In this document: positions 1 through 8,112 of the stretch, piece by piece | Layout of the letters: each line of letters begins with the position of its first letter | How positions within the stretch are numbered: position 1 is the first letter of the stretch | IMG/VR virus record: IMGVR_UViG_3300046533_000294 | Span: 1 to 64,000 of that record | Length of the DNA: 64,000 bases | Source: a virus | Direction: 5' to 3' (one strand) | The notes under the pieces: model-generated | Told to the model about the DNA's origin: nothing | Seen by the model: the letters and a program-made list of their open reading frames with translations, nothing else | The model's database searches: none | Program-made: the position numbers and the translations under genes

Positions 1-423
1 GGACGCTCGGAGCCTCTCTAAGAGGCTCCGACCGCCCGCCGAAGGAAGGAAGGTCTACGGCTCGCGCGCCTACGCTCTAAAGCCCGGGAGCCGCCCCTAC
101 CTACGGGGGACGGCGACCCTACGCGCGTCCGATCGAGTCCCCCGGGCGGCTATAAGGCGGGCGAGGCGAGGGAAGCCGTAGACCGCCCCCGCGAAGCCCG
201 CGCGTAGCGATCGCGCGGCTCCTCCGACTAATACCGCCCGCCTCTCGCCTCGAACGATCGAGGGATAACGTCGGCGCCCGTCTCCGGCTCGAAGAACGGT
301 ACGCGCGGGGGCGGGGAGGGGATCGCCTAACTCCGAACCGAGATCCGTAGCCTAAACGGTAAACGTCGCCTAGACGGGCTACGCCTCGGGGCGGGCGGGA
401 GCGGGGGAAGCGCGGAAAATCCC
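1..423. other. Dinucleotide-restricted GC-rich island without TG, CA or TT
   Basis: Read base by base, positions 1-423 contain no TpG, no CpA and no TpT. Every T is followed by A or C. The first TG is at 424-425. The stretch is very GC- and CpG-rich, while AA, TA and CT are common. Because TG and CA are both absent, neither strand carries an ATG, GTG, TTG or CTG codon, so no gene can begin here. AA is present while TT is absent, so the bias is not strand-symmetric. Function unknown. Confidence 0.9.
8..30. repeat. Perfect 10-bp inverted repeat
   Basis: Positions 8-17 and 21-30 are perfect reverse complements (arms CGGAGCCTCT and AGAGGCTCCG) separated by three bases. It could form a tight hairpin in RNA or be a protein-binding palindrome. 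It is not followed by a T tract, so a simple intrinsic terminator is not supported. Confidence 0.6.
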
Positions 424-1009
424 TGCTAATCGGGGTAATCGAGGCGCGAGCTCTCGACTCGCCGACCCGCCGATCACCGTGGGAAAAATGTAGAAACCGG
501 AGTCCCGGCACGGAAGCGGTCTTGACCGTTGAAACCCAGAATTGACCCCTAAACAACATAATTGACACAAAAACCCAACACCCCACAAAATTACACAAAA
601 TTACACAGAATATTCCAGGCAAAAACCACAACATTGACAAAAAACCACATTTTAGCAGGCTTTTCGTGCAGTAGCCTATTTAGAAAACTGAAAAACACAT
701 GCAGTCGCGTACCCGTACGCCCGCGACCCAAACCTCTCTATGCAGATTTTCTCGCTTACGCGCGTACGTGCGCCTAGGCGAAGGTTTTTTCACCGGGCCT
801 CGCGCGGGGCCGGGGGCGCGCGTTGCATTCAAAACTCATTATTCAGTAGTAAAAGCTCTTTGCGCGCGCGCGCGTACGAGGCACCCCAATTCACAACCAT
901 GGATATAAGTCTTTAGTGCGCGGGCGCGTGCACGCGCGCGAGGCCGGGCGCGAGCTGCACCAGCCAGCTATACTCACGCACAAACCCGCCACACACGAAA
1001 GGAGACACA
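424..1009. other. Non-coding leader: A/C-rich tract and CG-alternating tracts
   Basis: No convincing gene was found here. About 541-660 is strongly A/C-rich on the + strand with several TTGAC words (near 522, 542, 563 and 634) that could be parts of promoters, but no good -10 partner at proper spacing was found. From about 700 to 950 the sequence turns into CG-rich purine-pyrimidine alternations such as GCGCGCGCGCGTACG. The first well-supported gene starts at 1010, so this is the likely control region of the rightward late unit, by inference only. Confidence 0.4.
584..613. repeat. Tandem 10-bp direct repeats
   Basis: CACAAAATTA occurs at 584-593 and again at 594-603, followed by the degenerate copy CACAGAATAT at 604-613. 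Short AT-rich head-to-tail repeats next to a GC-rich island could be protein-binding iterons or a melting site; this is inference. Confidence 0.55.
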
Positions 1010-1213
1010 TTGGCTACCACCCAATCCCAGGCAGATCCCACTCCAGCCTCAGTCAAAGGAACTTGCGACTTCCGCTGGGGGCCGGGATGCACCGGAGCGG
1101 CCAGCCCAGACGGGAATCATCTCTGCCAGCTGGCCAAGGGCCACACCAAGCTCCAATGCGAGTGCTACTACGACGGCATCAAGCAAGTCAATGCCTCCCG
1201 GGATAGGGTTTAA
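1010..1213 (+). CDS. Small Cys-rich hypothetical protein
   Basis: A 67-residue protein of unknown function, first gene of the rightward unit. It starts at TTG, chosen because AAAGGAG lies five bases upstream. The central part holds five Cys and a His (CDF, GCTG, HLCQL, then QCEC), arranged as a possible small metal-binding domain. It is followed seven bases later by the next small gene. No family recognised. Confidence 0.6.
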   Translation: MATTQSQADPTPASVKGTCDFRWGPGCTGAASPDGNHLCQLAKGHTKLQCECYYDGIKQVNASRDRV

Positions 1214-1219
1214 CCACAA

Positions 1220-1429
1220 ATGGGTTACAACCCCCGATACAACCAGACTCCCGACAAAAACACCACAATCCTTCCGAGTGGCCGCACCATCAACCAGGCA
1301 GTCGCACGCGCCACCCAAAGACGGAGCTATGGAGACCAACTCTTAGGAGCAGACTTGCGATTGCTGAACGCCATTAACGGCCGGAAGCAGTACAACACTC
1401 GGCAAGCGAACGGGAACGGGATACGCTAA
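1220..1429 (+). CDS. Small hypothetical protein
   Basis: A 69-residue basic protein, unrecognised. It lies just after the Cys-rich gene and in the same direction. No strong Shine-Dalgarno sequence precedes the ATG, so translation may be coupled to the upstream gene. Rich in Asn, Gln and Arg with no transmembrane segment. Confidence 0.45.
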   Translation: MGYNPRYNQTPDKNTTILPSGRTINQAVARATQRRSYGDQLLGADLRLLNAINGRKQYNTRQANGNGIR

Positions 1430-1484
1430 GCTCCGATCCCCGCCCCCTCCCAGGAAAGGAGTAGACACGAGAGTCCTCGACAGA

Positions 1485-1829
1485 ATGCATTGGCATACTC
1501 ACATCGACGGGCTCGACTCCATCGAGCGACAGCTCCGCCAAATCAGGAAGGATATGCACAATATGAGCACACAGATGGACGAACTCAACACCGCGATCCA
1601 GAACCTTGTCGCCGACGCGACAGCAAACGCAGATGCTGTCACGGCTCTCATCGCCAAGATCGACGCCGTGGGCGTGACGGCGGATCTGTCCGACGAGATC
1701 CAGGCCGTCAAGGACGCCTCCGCGTCCCTCGAAGCCAGCAAGGAGGCAGCCGACGCCGTGCTGAACCCGCCGGCAGCTCCGGCCGACCCGGCGACCGACC
1801 CCAACGCGCCGGAGGTCAACCCTCTGTAG
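1485..1829 (+). CDS. Coiled-coil hypothetical protein
   Basis: A 114-residue protein. Residues about 10-95 show heptad-like spacing of Leu, Ile, Val and Met with many charged residues and Ala, typical of a long coiled coil. The tail is Pro/Ala-rich. The ATG is some 28 bases downstream of the purine-rich AGGAAAGGAG, so the exact start is uncertain. Function unknown. Confidence 0.55.
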   Translation: MHWHTHIDGLDSIERQLRQIRKDMHNMSTQMDELNTAIQNLVADATANADAVTALIAKIDAVGVTADLSDEIQAVKDASASLEASKEAADAVLNPPAAPADPATDPNAPEVNPL

Positions 1830-1853
1830 GCGCAGCACAACTGTCACAAATGT

Positions 1854-1892
1854 GGGGGCGCGCGATATGGCGGGAGGGGAATGCGCGCCCCC
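1854..1892 (+). repeat. GC-rich stem-loop between genes
   Basis: GGGGGCGCGC (1854-1863) is perfectly complementary to GCGCGCCCCC (1883-1892), with a 19-base loop. It sits in the 83-base gap between the coiled-coil gene and the 40-residue gene, ending about 20 bases before the latter's start. No T tract follows, so it is more likely an mRNA stability or attenuation structure than a classical terminator. Confidence 0.55.
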
Positions 1893-1912
1893 GCAAACCT
1901 CAAGGAGGCATC

Positions 1913-2035
1913 ATGCCAGCTCGATCCCAGGCCCAGCGTCGCTGGGCTTATGGCGTCAAGGGCGCCAAGTGGGCGAAGAAGCACCATTTCAACAACAAAG
2001 GGCGCTTGCCAGCCCGATCAAGAAAGCGGAAGTAG
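1913..2035 (+). CDS. 40-residue basic protein
   Basis: A very short protein rich in Arg and Lys (it opens MPARSQAQRRWAYG and ends RSRKRK). The ATG is preceded by AAGGAGG at ideal spacing, which is the main support for it being a gene. Its charge suggests nucleic-acid or virion association, but the function is unknown. Confidence 0.6.
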   Translation: MPARSQAQRRWAYGVKGAKWAKKHHFNNKGRLPARSRKRK

Positions 2036-2038
2036 GCA

Positions 2039-3100
2039 ATGGCCACTGTCATGCCCAAGTGGTGGGCCGACAGGAGACTCCGCAAGGAAGCTCTGGAGTT
2101 GAAGCTCGGATTGAGAAAACGTCCCAGTGACGTGCCCCACATCATGGCGGGCAGTCCGGTGGACAGGGAGCTGAACAAGTTCCAGAAATGGGCGTTGTGG
2201 ATCGCTGCTGGCAAGAATCCGCAGACGCGCCCGAAGGACATCTGGAAATCTGTGCCTGACAAGATGTATTGGGACGTACTCACCCAGTACATCAAGTTGC
2301 ACAGCACGCCACCACCGCAGAAGCCACCAATCCAGCCTACTCTGCCACCGTCCAAGTGGAAGAACACGCCGTGGGTGGTCAAGCACGTCCATACCAGCCA
2401 TGGACTGCGCAAGGACGACGGCGTCTGGACGATCGACCAGCTGATCGCCAGGGCCAAAGGAGCAAAATGCCAGGCGATTATCTGCCAGATTGGCGGAGAT
2501 ACACCTGACCCAGACTGGGCAGAGAACGCCCGAGCCCTCTACAAGGCAGGCAAAGCGGCAGGTCTGCGAATTGGGGCCTGGGGCCGGATGGACTACGTTA
2601 ACTGGGCCACTGTCCAGGCCATGGTCAAGTCAGTTCTGCCAATGGACGGGATTCTGGCTGATATCGAGGGTCGATGCCAGGATCAGATGCTGCCCGAGAA
2701 GCTCGTCAAGGAGTTTCCCAATCTACCACTGGGGGTGATTGCCACCGGAGCAATTGACCAGTCCCTCGACGGCCTCTCACCACCGGCAGTTGCGCAAAGG
2801 TGGGGTGACCACTTCGACTTCGTGGGGCAGGACTACCACAAAGCCGACAACCCGATGACGCCGGACACCGGCGAGAACTTCGTCTATTGGCGTTCAACTG
2901 CCAAGGTCAGCAGCGGGTTCAGGCATCTGCCCGAGGCGAAGGGACGCTGGCACATTCCGGTGGTCATGCCGAACGCCGAGACGTGCCCGCCGCTAGAGGC
3001 TCACCGTGCTTGGCTCCGAGACTACACGCCGCATTATGGTGTCTGGGACGGCGAGCTGGTGGAGGCCAATGGCGAGTGGGGCGTATTCGCTAGTATCTGA
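2039..3100 (+). CDS. Hypothetical protein, possibly a TIM-barrel glycosidase-like fold
   Basis: A 353-residue protein. The first 110 residues are Lys/Pro-rich, ending in a Pro-rich linker. From about 110 on there are alternating helix and strand segments ([51 protein letters not shown]) that resemble the strand ends of a TIM barrel such as those of glycoside-hydrolase-like phage proteins. The acidic DIEG strand end could hold a catalytic residue. The fold and any wall or sugar-cleaving role are inferences. It starts four bases after the previous stop. Confidence 0.5.
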   Translation: MATVMPKWWADRRLRKEALELKLGLRKRPSDVPHIMAGSPVDRELNKFQKWALWIAAGKNPQTRPKDIWKSVPDKMYWDVLTQYIKLHSTPPPQKPPIQPTLPPSKWKNTPWVVKHVHTSHGLRKDDGVWTIDQLIARAKGAKCQAIICQIGGDTPDPDWAENARALYKAGKAAGLRIGAWGRMDYVNWATVQAMVKSVLPMDGILADIEGRCQDQMLPEKLVKEFPNLPLGVIATGAIDQSLDGLSPPAVAQRWGDHFDFVGQDYHKADNPMTPDTGENFVYWRSTAKVSSGFRHLPEAKGRWHIPVVMPNAETCPPLEAHRAWLRDYTPHYGVWDGELVEANGEWGVFASI

Positions 3101-3117
3101 CAATGAAAGGAGGACGG

Positions 3118-3807
3118 ATGCGAAAGATAATTGTGGCTTTAGCCGTGGCCGGTGCTACATTCGGGATCGCGACCACAGTCAACGCCAGTATCCCGAGCAG
3201 CAACGGCGTGTTCCATGGCTGCTACGCGCTGCACAACGAGACGACAGACAAGGGCGTCTTGCGTCTGGTCAACTTCGACGTTGGCGAGTTGTGCCGCTTT
3301 TATGAGGCGCCAGTCTCGTGGAACCAGACAGGGCCCACCGGCCCGACTGGCCCCAAGGGAGCAACAGGGCCAACTGGTAAGCCAGGCCCCACTGGCCCGA
3401 AAGGCCCCAAGGGTACGACTGGGCCCAAGGGCCCAACTGGGCCACCAGGGCCGAAGGGTGCTACTGGCGCTCCAGGCCCGAAGGGGGCAACAGGCCCCAA
3501 GGGGCCAACCGGCCTCAAGGGTGACAAGGGCGATCCGGGGCCAAAAGGCCCAACAGGGGCTCCTGGCCCGAAGGGTGCTACTGGGCCCAAAGGCCCGACT
3601 GGCATGAAAGGCCCGACAGGGCCCAAGGGGCCAACAGGCCCACGAGGCCCAACAGGCCCGCCAGGCCCGGGGGACAAGGATGACAAGGATCTCGGCAACG
3701 GCGAAGTCAAGTTCTGCGTGAACAAGTCGAGCGGTACAATGAAGATGTCGCCGCCAGCGACTTGCCACCAAAACGACTTCACGATCGAGGTCGTCGTCCA
3801 GCAGTAG
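3118..3807 (+). CDS. Secreted collagen-like Gly-X-Y repeat protein
   Basis: A 229-residue protein. An upstream in-frame ATG exists at 3103, but AAAGGAGG lies just before the ATG at 3118, so the latter is chosen. Residues 1-23 are a typical signal peptide (basic start, hydrophobic core, Ala before the cleavage site). Residues 24-70 form a small domain with two Cys (FHGCY and ELCRF) seen before collagen segments in actinobacterial proteins. About residues 71-187 are uninterrupted Gly-X-Y triplets dominated by GPT, GPK and GAT. A charged linker and a small C-terminal domain with two Cys follow. Bacterial collagen-like segments form triple-helical stalks; a signal peptide is unusual for a virion protein, so host-surface display is possible. 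Confidence 0.8.
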   Translation: MRKIIVALAVAGATFGIATTVNASIPSSNGVFHGCYALHNETTDKGVLRLVNFDVGELCRFYEAPVSWNQTGPTGPTGPKGATGPTGKPGPTGPKGPKGTTGPKGPTGPPGPKGATGAPGPKGATGPKGPTGLKGDKGDPGPKGPTGAPGPKGATGPKGPTGMKGPTGPKGPTGPRGPTGPPGPGDKDDKDLGNGEVKFCVNKSSGTMKMSPPATCHQNDFTIEVVVQQ

Positions 3808-3914
3808 CAGAAGTCAGCAAGCCTCGGAGGATGGATTCAGGTAGAGTCCGAAACGCTTGACCCTCCACGCGGGCGGTGGCGGCAGATTCGGGAGCTGTCA
3901 CCGCCCGTCCGGCT

Positions 3915-4157
3915 ATGATGATAGATCACCTGACCAGATATCAGCGCGAGACGATCCGCGTTGCTGTCGAGATCGTGAATGAGTTGCCGCTCTGCGTCTG
4001 CGGGCAGAAACATGTTCATCCTGAAAACCCCCATTTGGCCGAGTACGAGCTACTGATCTTGGTGGATGCGGGTTGCATCATGTCGGAGTTCGGCATCCGA
4101 CCGACTCGCGTTCCAGGATTGCCATTCGAGTTCGAGGTCATAGGCATCAGCAAATAG
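3915..4157 (+). CDS. Hypothetical protein
   Basis: An 80-residue protein of unknown function; an alternative in-frame GTG lies at 3876. It has a CVCGQKHVHPENPH stretch with two Cys and two His that could bind zinc. No strong ribosome site was found for either start. It lies between the collagen-like gene and the resolvase-like gene. Confidence 0.5.
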   Translation: MMIDHLTRYQRETIRVAVEIVNELPLCVCGQKHVHPENPHLAEYELLILVDAGCIMSEFGIRPTRVPGLPFEFEVIGISK

Positions 4158-4172
4158 TGGGAGGAGCGTCCC

Positions 4173-4751
4173 ATGGACGGACTTTATGCGATAATGGCCA
4201 TTGATCCGGGCGGATCCACCGGCGTAGCCTGGGCAGTGTTCCACGAAGAAGCCAAAACAGTGAAAGAGGCCATTGACGGCAAGTGGGCAGCGGGGCAGAG
4301 GACGTATACTGGTGCTCCGAGGCAGCAAGTGGTCGATATTGCCAGACTCTGGCGCCGAACCTACCATACGTGGGTGAACGGGCTGGGAATCCCGCCAGAG
4401 AAGTGCTATATGGTGATAGAGGACTTCATTTTGGGCCCAAACACGCCTCCGGGCAGAGAACCGCTACTTGCAGCCACTATTGGCCAAGGAATCTACTATT
4501 ACCGGCTCGGATCGGCTCATGAGCACGAGCGCTGGAACTGTGGCCTGGTTCCGCCCGTCTCCGTCTGGTGGCAAACACCCGCTCAAGCCTCCAGCTTTGC
4601 CCGGAAGGAGCGTCTCAAGGATTGGGGCGTCTGGAGTCGAGGCCATCAACACGAGCGTTCGGCTTGGAAGCATGTCGCATTGAGGGTAGCACTGTTGATG
4701 GACTCCCGGCGCTCCCTCGCGCGTACGCGCGCACGCGCGACCGCCCGCTAG
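4173..4751 (+). CDS. RuvC-like Holliday junction resolvase / RNase H-fold nuclease
   Basis: A 192-residue protein. It opens with IMAIDPGGSTGVAWA, the first strand of the RNase H fold with the metal-binding Asp in the DPG-STG motif found in RuvC-type resolvases. The segment CYMVIEDF supplies the second acidic residue. Such enzymes cleave branched DNA before or during packaging, and the position just upstream of terminase fits. GGAGG precedes the ATG. The last dozen residues (SLARTRARATAR) are encoded by a CG-alternating tract at 4718-4742 and look unlike the rest, as if the original end was replaced. Confidence 0.75.
   Translation: MDGLYAIMAIDPGGSTGVAWAVFHEEAKTVKEAIDGKWAAGQRTYTGAPRQQVVDIARLWRRTYHTWVNGLGIPPEKCYMVIEDFILGPNTPPGREPLLAATIGQGIYYYRLGSAHEHERWNCGLVPPVSVWWQTPAQASSFARKERLKDWGVWSRGHQHERSAWKHVALRVALLMDSRRSLARTRARATAR
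4718..4744. repeat. CG-alternating tract overlapping a gene end
   Basis: A run of alternating purines and pyrimidines built from GCGCGTACGCGCGCACG. Similar tracts lie at about 850-950 and 52030-52205. Here it forms the extreme 3' end of the resolvase-like gene. Confidence 0.5.
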
Positions 4752-4807
4752 CCCAGCATCCAAGCCGTTTACGACGACCAGCCGCGATCCAGGGTAGGAT
4801 CGCGCTC

Positions 4808-5011
4808 GTGTACTACCCAGGTATCACCGTCATGCCTCACCCGCCCGTGGTCGTGCGTCCACCGGACTACGAGCCCATTGCCGTCGGCGTCGAGCAGGCG
4901 TACTCGCCAACAGGCACGTACGAGTGGACGCCCGACTTGGACTGGTGGCACGATTTCCTCCATACCAGTGATATCAAGTACCAGGCTCGTCCGCCAGAGA
5001 GGCCGATCTGA
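4808..5011 (+). CDS. Small hypothetical protein upstream of terminase
   Basis: A 67-residue acidic, aromatic-rich protein (WTPDLDWWHDF). GTG at 4808 is preferred because AGGGTAGGA lies just upstream; ATG at 4832 is the alternative. Its TGA overlaps the ATG of the terminase small subunit by one base, suggesting translational coupling. Function unknown. Confidence 0.55.
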   Translation: MYYPGITVMPHPPVVVRPPDYEPIAVGVEQAYSPTGTYEWTPDLDWWHDFLHTSDIKYQARPPERPI

Positions 5012-5796
5012 TGCCGAGAGGCGGCCACAATCCACCACCCGAGCCGCGACGCGGCCCCGGCTCTCGTCCTCGGAAGGGAGCAACCAAAGCTGTCGCTAAT
5101 GGCGGCCTCGACACCAAGCTGAGGAAGAAGCGCAGGCGGCTAGCCGACGGCAAGCAGCCAGGCTTCGAGGTTCAAGCTGCTCATGCCCTTGGTGGTAAGT
5201 GTGACGCCAAGAAAAGGGACGGGGTGGGCCGCTGTTCGCTGCCGGCGGGATATGGAACCGACCACCCGCAGATCGGGCGATGTAAGTATCATGGTGGTAA
5301 CTCTCCTGCCCACCACAGAAGTGTGATCGTGGAGCGCGCTCGGCTCATGGGCGCTCCGATCGACATGAACCCGGTCGAGGCCATCATCTGGTCGATCAGG
5401 ATCACGGCAGGGGAGGTCAAATGGCTCTCGGAGCAGATAGCCGAGATCGATGAGAAGGACTGGCACGAAAACACCGTGCTCGGCAAGCAAATGCACCTTT
5501 ACGTGCGGGAGCGGCGAGATCGCGTGGGTCTGCTCTACAAGATGGGGAATGATGCGATCAAACTCGGTCTGGCGGAACGCGCCATCAAGATGGCCGAGAT
5601 GTACGGTGTCGCCCTGTCGAGGTTCATCATGGGAGTCCTTGACGACCTGAAACTGACAGACGACCAACTGCAGCGAGCGCCCGGGATAGTGCGCAAGCAT
5701 CTAGTCGCTCTGGAAGGCAACAAGCCGATCGGTGACGAGCTAGCGCGCTTGACGATCGAGGGGCAGGCTGAGGAGGTAAAACAATTAGTAGCCTGA
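5011..5796 (+). CDS. terS: Terminase small subunit
   Basis: A 261-residue protein directly before the large terminase. The N-terminal 50 residues are basic and disordered. Residues about 58-95 hold CDAKKRDG, CSLPAG and CKYHGGNSP, a zinc-binding Cys/His cluster that precedes the helical region in many terminase small subunits and related phage proteins. The rest is predominantly helical. It should recognise phage DNA and regulate the large subunit. The identification rests on this motif and on position. AGGAGG near its 3' end serves the next gene. Confidence 0.75.
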   Translation: MPRGGHNPPPEPRRGPGSRPRKGATKAVANGGLDTKLRKKRRRLADGKQPGFEVQAAHALGGKCDAKKRDGVGRCSLPAGYGTDHPQIGRCKYHGGNSPAHHRSVIVERARLMGAPIDMNPVEAIIWSIRITAGEVKWLSEQIAEIDEKDWHENTVLGKQMHLYVRERRDRVGLLYKMGNDAIKLGLAERAIKMAEMYGVALSRFIMGVLDDLKLTDDQLQRAPGIVRKHLVALEGNKPIGDELARLTIEGQAEEVKQLVA

Positions 5797-7277
5797 ATGA
5801 ACTCCTCAACCCTGCCGATCTCGGTAGGATCTCGCTTCCAGCCGGCACCGCAGACGCGGTGCTGCGCTACATGTACCCGAAGCCAAGCATCTACCGCTCG
5901 AATGCGGCAGCGTGGATCCGCGACCGCTGTGGGGCTCATGTCTGGAGCAAGCAGGAGGAGATCTGTGTATCGACGGTAGCCAACAAGTATACGGCCGTGA
6001 AAGCTTGCCACGGCCCGGGCAAGAGTTACATCGCTGGCAAGATCGCGTCTTGGTGGCTCGACCCATCTGTTCACCCGCTCGGTTCCGCCTTTGTAGTCAC
6101 AACTGCGCCCTCGTGGCCACAGGTGCAGACCATTCTATGGCGTGAGATACGCCGCACTCACAGACAGGCTAACCTGTTTGGGAGGATCACGCTGGAATGT
6201 ATGTGGCACATGGGCGAGGGCCGATCGGGTGAAGAGATTGTGGCCATGGGCCGCAAGCCGCAGGACTACGATGAGCAGGCGTTCCAAGGGATCCATGCGC
6301 AATACGTTCTAGTCATCATGGACGAGGCGTGTGGCATTCCTAAAGCTCTCTGGGACGCCGTGAAGTCGATCGTGACCAACGACGAGTGTCGTGTTCTCGC
6401 GATCGGCAACCCAGACGACCCGGGCTCGGAGTTCGCAATGAACTGCAAGCCCGGGACGGACTGGAACGTAGTCCGCATATCGGCGTTCGACACACCTGCC
6501 TTCACCGGCGAGGCTTGTCCGCAGGAGGTCATGTCCCAGCTAACCAGTCCAGCGTGGGTGGACGAGCGCCGTCGCGACTGGGGTGAAGGCAGTAATCTGT
6601 GGATCTCCAAGGTGGAGGGCGAGTTCCCCGACGTCAGTGATGACTACCTGATCACGCCGTCGATGCTTGTGCGCGCCCACGCCATCGACCTGCCCGGATT
6701 CGCTCACGGGCGTTACGGGATGGACGTAGCCCGTATGGGCGACGACATGACAGCGATCTATCGCAATCGTGGCGGTCAGGTGCGGCACGTAGACAGCTGG
6801 GCGAAGCAAGACACGATGCAGAGTGCCGATCGGGCATTCAAATACCTGAGCCGCCACTTCCCTCTGATGGTGCCCATGAACGTGGACGGGATCGGCCTGG
6901 GTGCCGGCGTCTACGACCGGCTGCGTCAGCGCGGCTGTGAGGTGGGTAACTTCGAGGGATCGGGTCGCGCCCTGAATCCGCAGAAGTTCAACAACCGTCG
7001 CTCCGAGATGTGGTGGACATTCCGCAACTTGATGGAAGAAGGGTTGATCGACCTAGACCCGCTCGACACGCAGCTATCTGACGAGCTGCAGACCGTCAAG
7101 TGGTTCATCGACCTCTCGGGGCGCATTTGTATCGAGACCAAGGAGGACGCCAAGAAGCGCGGGGTGTCCTCACCTAACCGGGCGGATGCGGCAGCGATGT
7201 GCACCGTCGAGGCAAGCACGATCCTACGCATGAACACTGAGACTATCGCCGGCACGTTGCTGGCCAAGGCGATGTAG
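5784..7277 (+). CDS. terL: Terminase large subunit (packaging ATPase/nuclease), apparent ATT start
   Basis: The DNA-packaging motor. The Walker A motif is CHGPGKS at about residues 75-81, Walker B ends in MDEACG near 180, and the RNase H-like nuclease opens with GMDVARMGDD near 312 followed by VDGIGLG. Start: the only strong ribosome site is AGGAGG at 5771-5776; seven bases later the in-frame codon is ATT (5784), giving a natural N-terminus of the form SSLNELLNPADLG. The first canonical in-frame start is GTG 5859 with no good ribosome site, and it would remove 25 residues. An ATT start would be rare and possibly autoregulated. The gene overlaps the small subunit by 13 bases. Confidence 0.9.
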   Translation: MSSLNELLNPADLGRISLPAGTADAVLRYMYPKPSIYRSNAAAWIRDRCGAHVWSKQEEICVSTVANKYTAVKACHGPGKSYIAGKIASWWLDPSVHPLGSAFVVTTAPSWPQVQTILWREIRRTHRQANLFGRITLECMWHMGEGRSGEEIVAMGRKPQDYDEQAFQGIHAQYVLVIMDEACGIPKALWDAVKSIVTNDECRVLAIGNPDDPGSEFAMNCKPGTDWNVVRISAFDTPAFTGEACPQEVMSQLTSPAWVDERRRDWGEGSNLWISKVEGEFPDVSDDYLITPSMLVRAHAIDLPGFAHGRYGMDVARMGDDMTAIYRNRGGQVRHVDSWAKQDTMQSADRAFKYLSRHFPLMVPMNVDGIGLGAGVYDRLRQRGCEVGNFEGSGRALNPQKFNNRRSEMWWTFRNLMEEGLIDLDPLDTQLSDELQTVKWFIDLSGRICIETKEDAKKRGVSSPNRADAAAMCTVEASTILRMNTETIAGTLLAKAM

Positions 7278-7286
7278 GGAGGGAGC

Positions 7287-8108
7287 GTGGCAGTACCAAA
7301 CGTCAAGTTCAACAGGATGGTCAAAGAGGGCATGAAGGGGAACGACGTCATCGCCCTCAAGATCTGTGCTAGTCGCGCAGGATGCTGGCCCTGGGCAGAG
7401 TTCGACAACATAGCCCACAAGGAATTCATGAACGGCCGGGGCAAGACGAAGAACACGAGCGGGATCAAGGGCCTACAGCGTCTACTCAAGATCAACGCCG
7501 ACGGTGTGTACGGGCCTGTCACACACTCCAAGTCTCTGCCCTTCAAGGTGCCGGGCGGACAACTACATGCTGGCGAGTACATCTGGGATGGACATGCCCA
7601 GGTGCTCTACAGCGGCGCCAGCACCAGCAACGTCGTGGACAAGCAGAAAGCGATCGTCGCTGACGTCTGGAAATGGTGGCAGTGGATGATCGCGCACAAG
7701 GGTTCGATCCATTACGCGCAGACTCGACCGATGGGACAGCTAGCGGCGAAGCACGAGCCTCCGTTGCTGCCGTACTACGAAGACTGCTCATCGACATTCA
7801 TCTACTGCGCGTTCCTCGGTGGTGCGAAGTCGCCCGACATCGCCTACGGTTTCAGCGGCTACGGCAATACGGACTCCCTCATCCGCTGCGGCATCCCGAT
7901 CTCGGAGTCGCAGATCCCACAGTACATGCTAACGCACTATCTGGGCGTCATCTACGGCAGCAGCGTCTGGAGCACGCATCACATCTCGGCCATCAAGTCT
8001 CCGACGCAGGTGGCCTCGATGGGCAGCGAACAGGCCCCCGAGTGGTGGAGCTCAATTCATCGTGGCCCGGGAGCGATCGCAGGGATTCGAGCCTACTCAG
8101 TCTTGTGA
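7287..8108 (+). CDS. Endolysin: peptidoglycan-binding domain plus NlpC/P60- or CHAP-type amidohydrolase
   Basis: A 273-residue cell-wall hydrolase. Residues about 58-80 (GIKGLQRLLKIN then DGVYGPVT) match the repeat of PG_binding_1 domains. The C-terminal half has a catalytic-type Cys at 167 (YYEDCSSTFIYC) and a His pair at 231-232 (WSTHHIS), the arrangement of NlpC/P60 or CHAP peptidases. It has no signal peptide, so it probably relies on the holin. It starts at GTG behind GGGAGGGAGC. An unusual place, between terminase and portal rather than beside the holin. Confidence 0.8.
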   Translation: MAVPNVKFNRMVKEGMKGNDVIALKICASRAGCWPWAEFDNIAHKEFMNGRGKTKNTSGIKGLQRLLKINADGVYGPVTHSKSLPFKVPGGQLHAGEYIWDGHAQVLYSGASTSNVVDKQKAIVADVWKWWQWMIAHKGSIHYAQTRPMGQLAAKHEPPLLPYYEDCSSTFIYCAFLGGAKSPDIAYGFSGYGNTDSLIRCGIPISESQIPQYMLTHYLGVIYGSSVWSTHHISAIKSPTQVASMGSEQAPEWWSSIHRGPGAIAGIRAYSVL

Positions 8109-8112
8109 TGCG

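Noticed and set aside
119-640. 173-codon open frame on the - strand through the TG-free island
   Set aside because: It has no start codon inside the island and the amino-acid composition only mirrors the GC-rich dinucleotide bias; no ribosome site or homologous motif.
522-640. TTGAC words as sigma-70-type promoters
   Set aside because: Several -35-like words are present but none has a TATAAT-like partner at 16-18 bases; left as a note in the leader region only.
3300-3782. Long - strand open frames opposite the collagen-like gene with GPVGP repeats
   Set aside because: Gly and Pro codons (GGN/CCN) are complementary, so the antisense frame automatically reads Gly/Pro; no start site or separate support.
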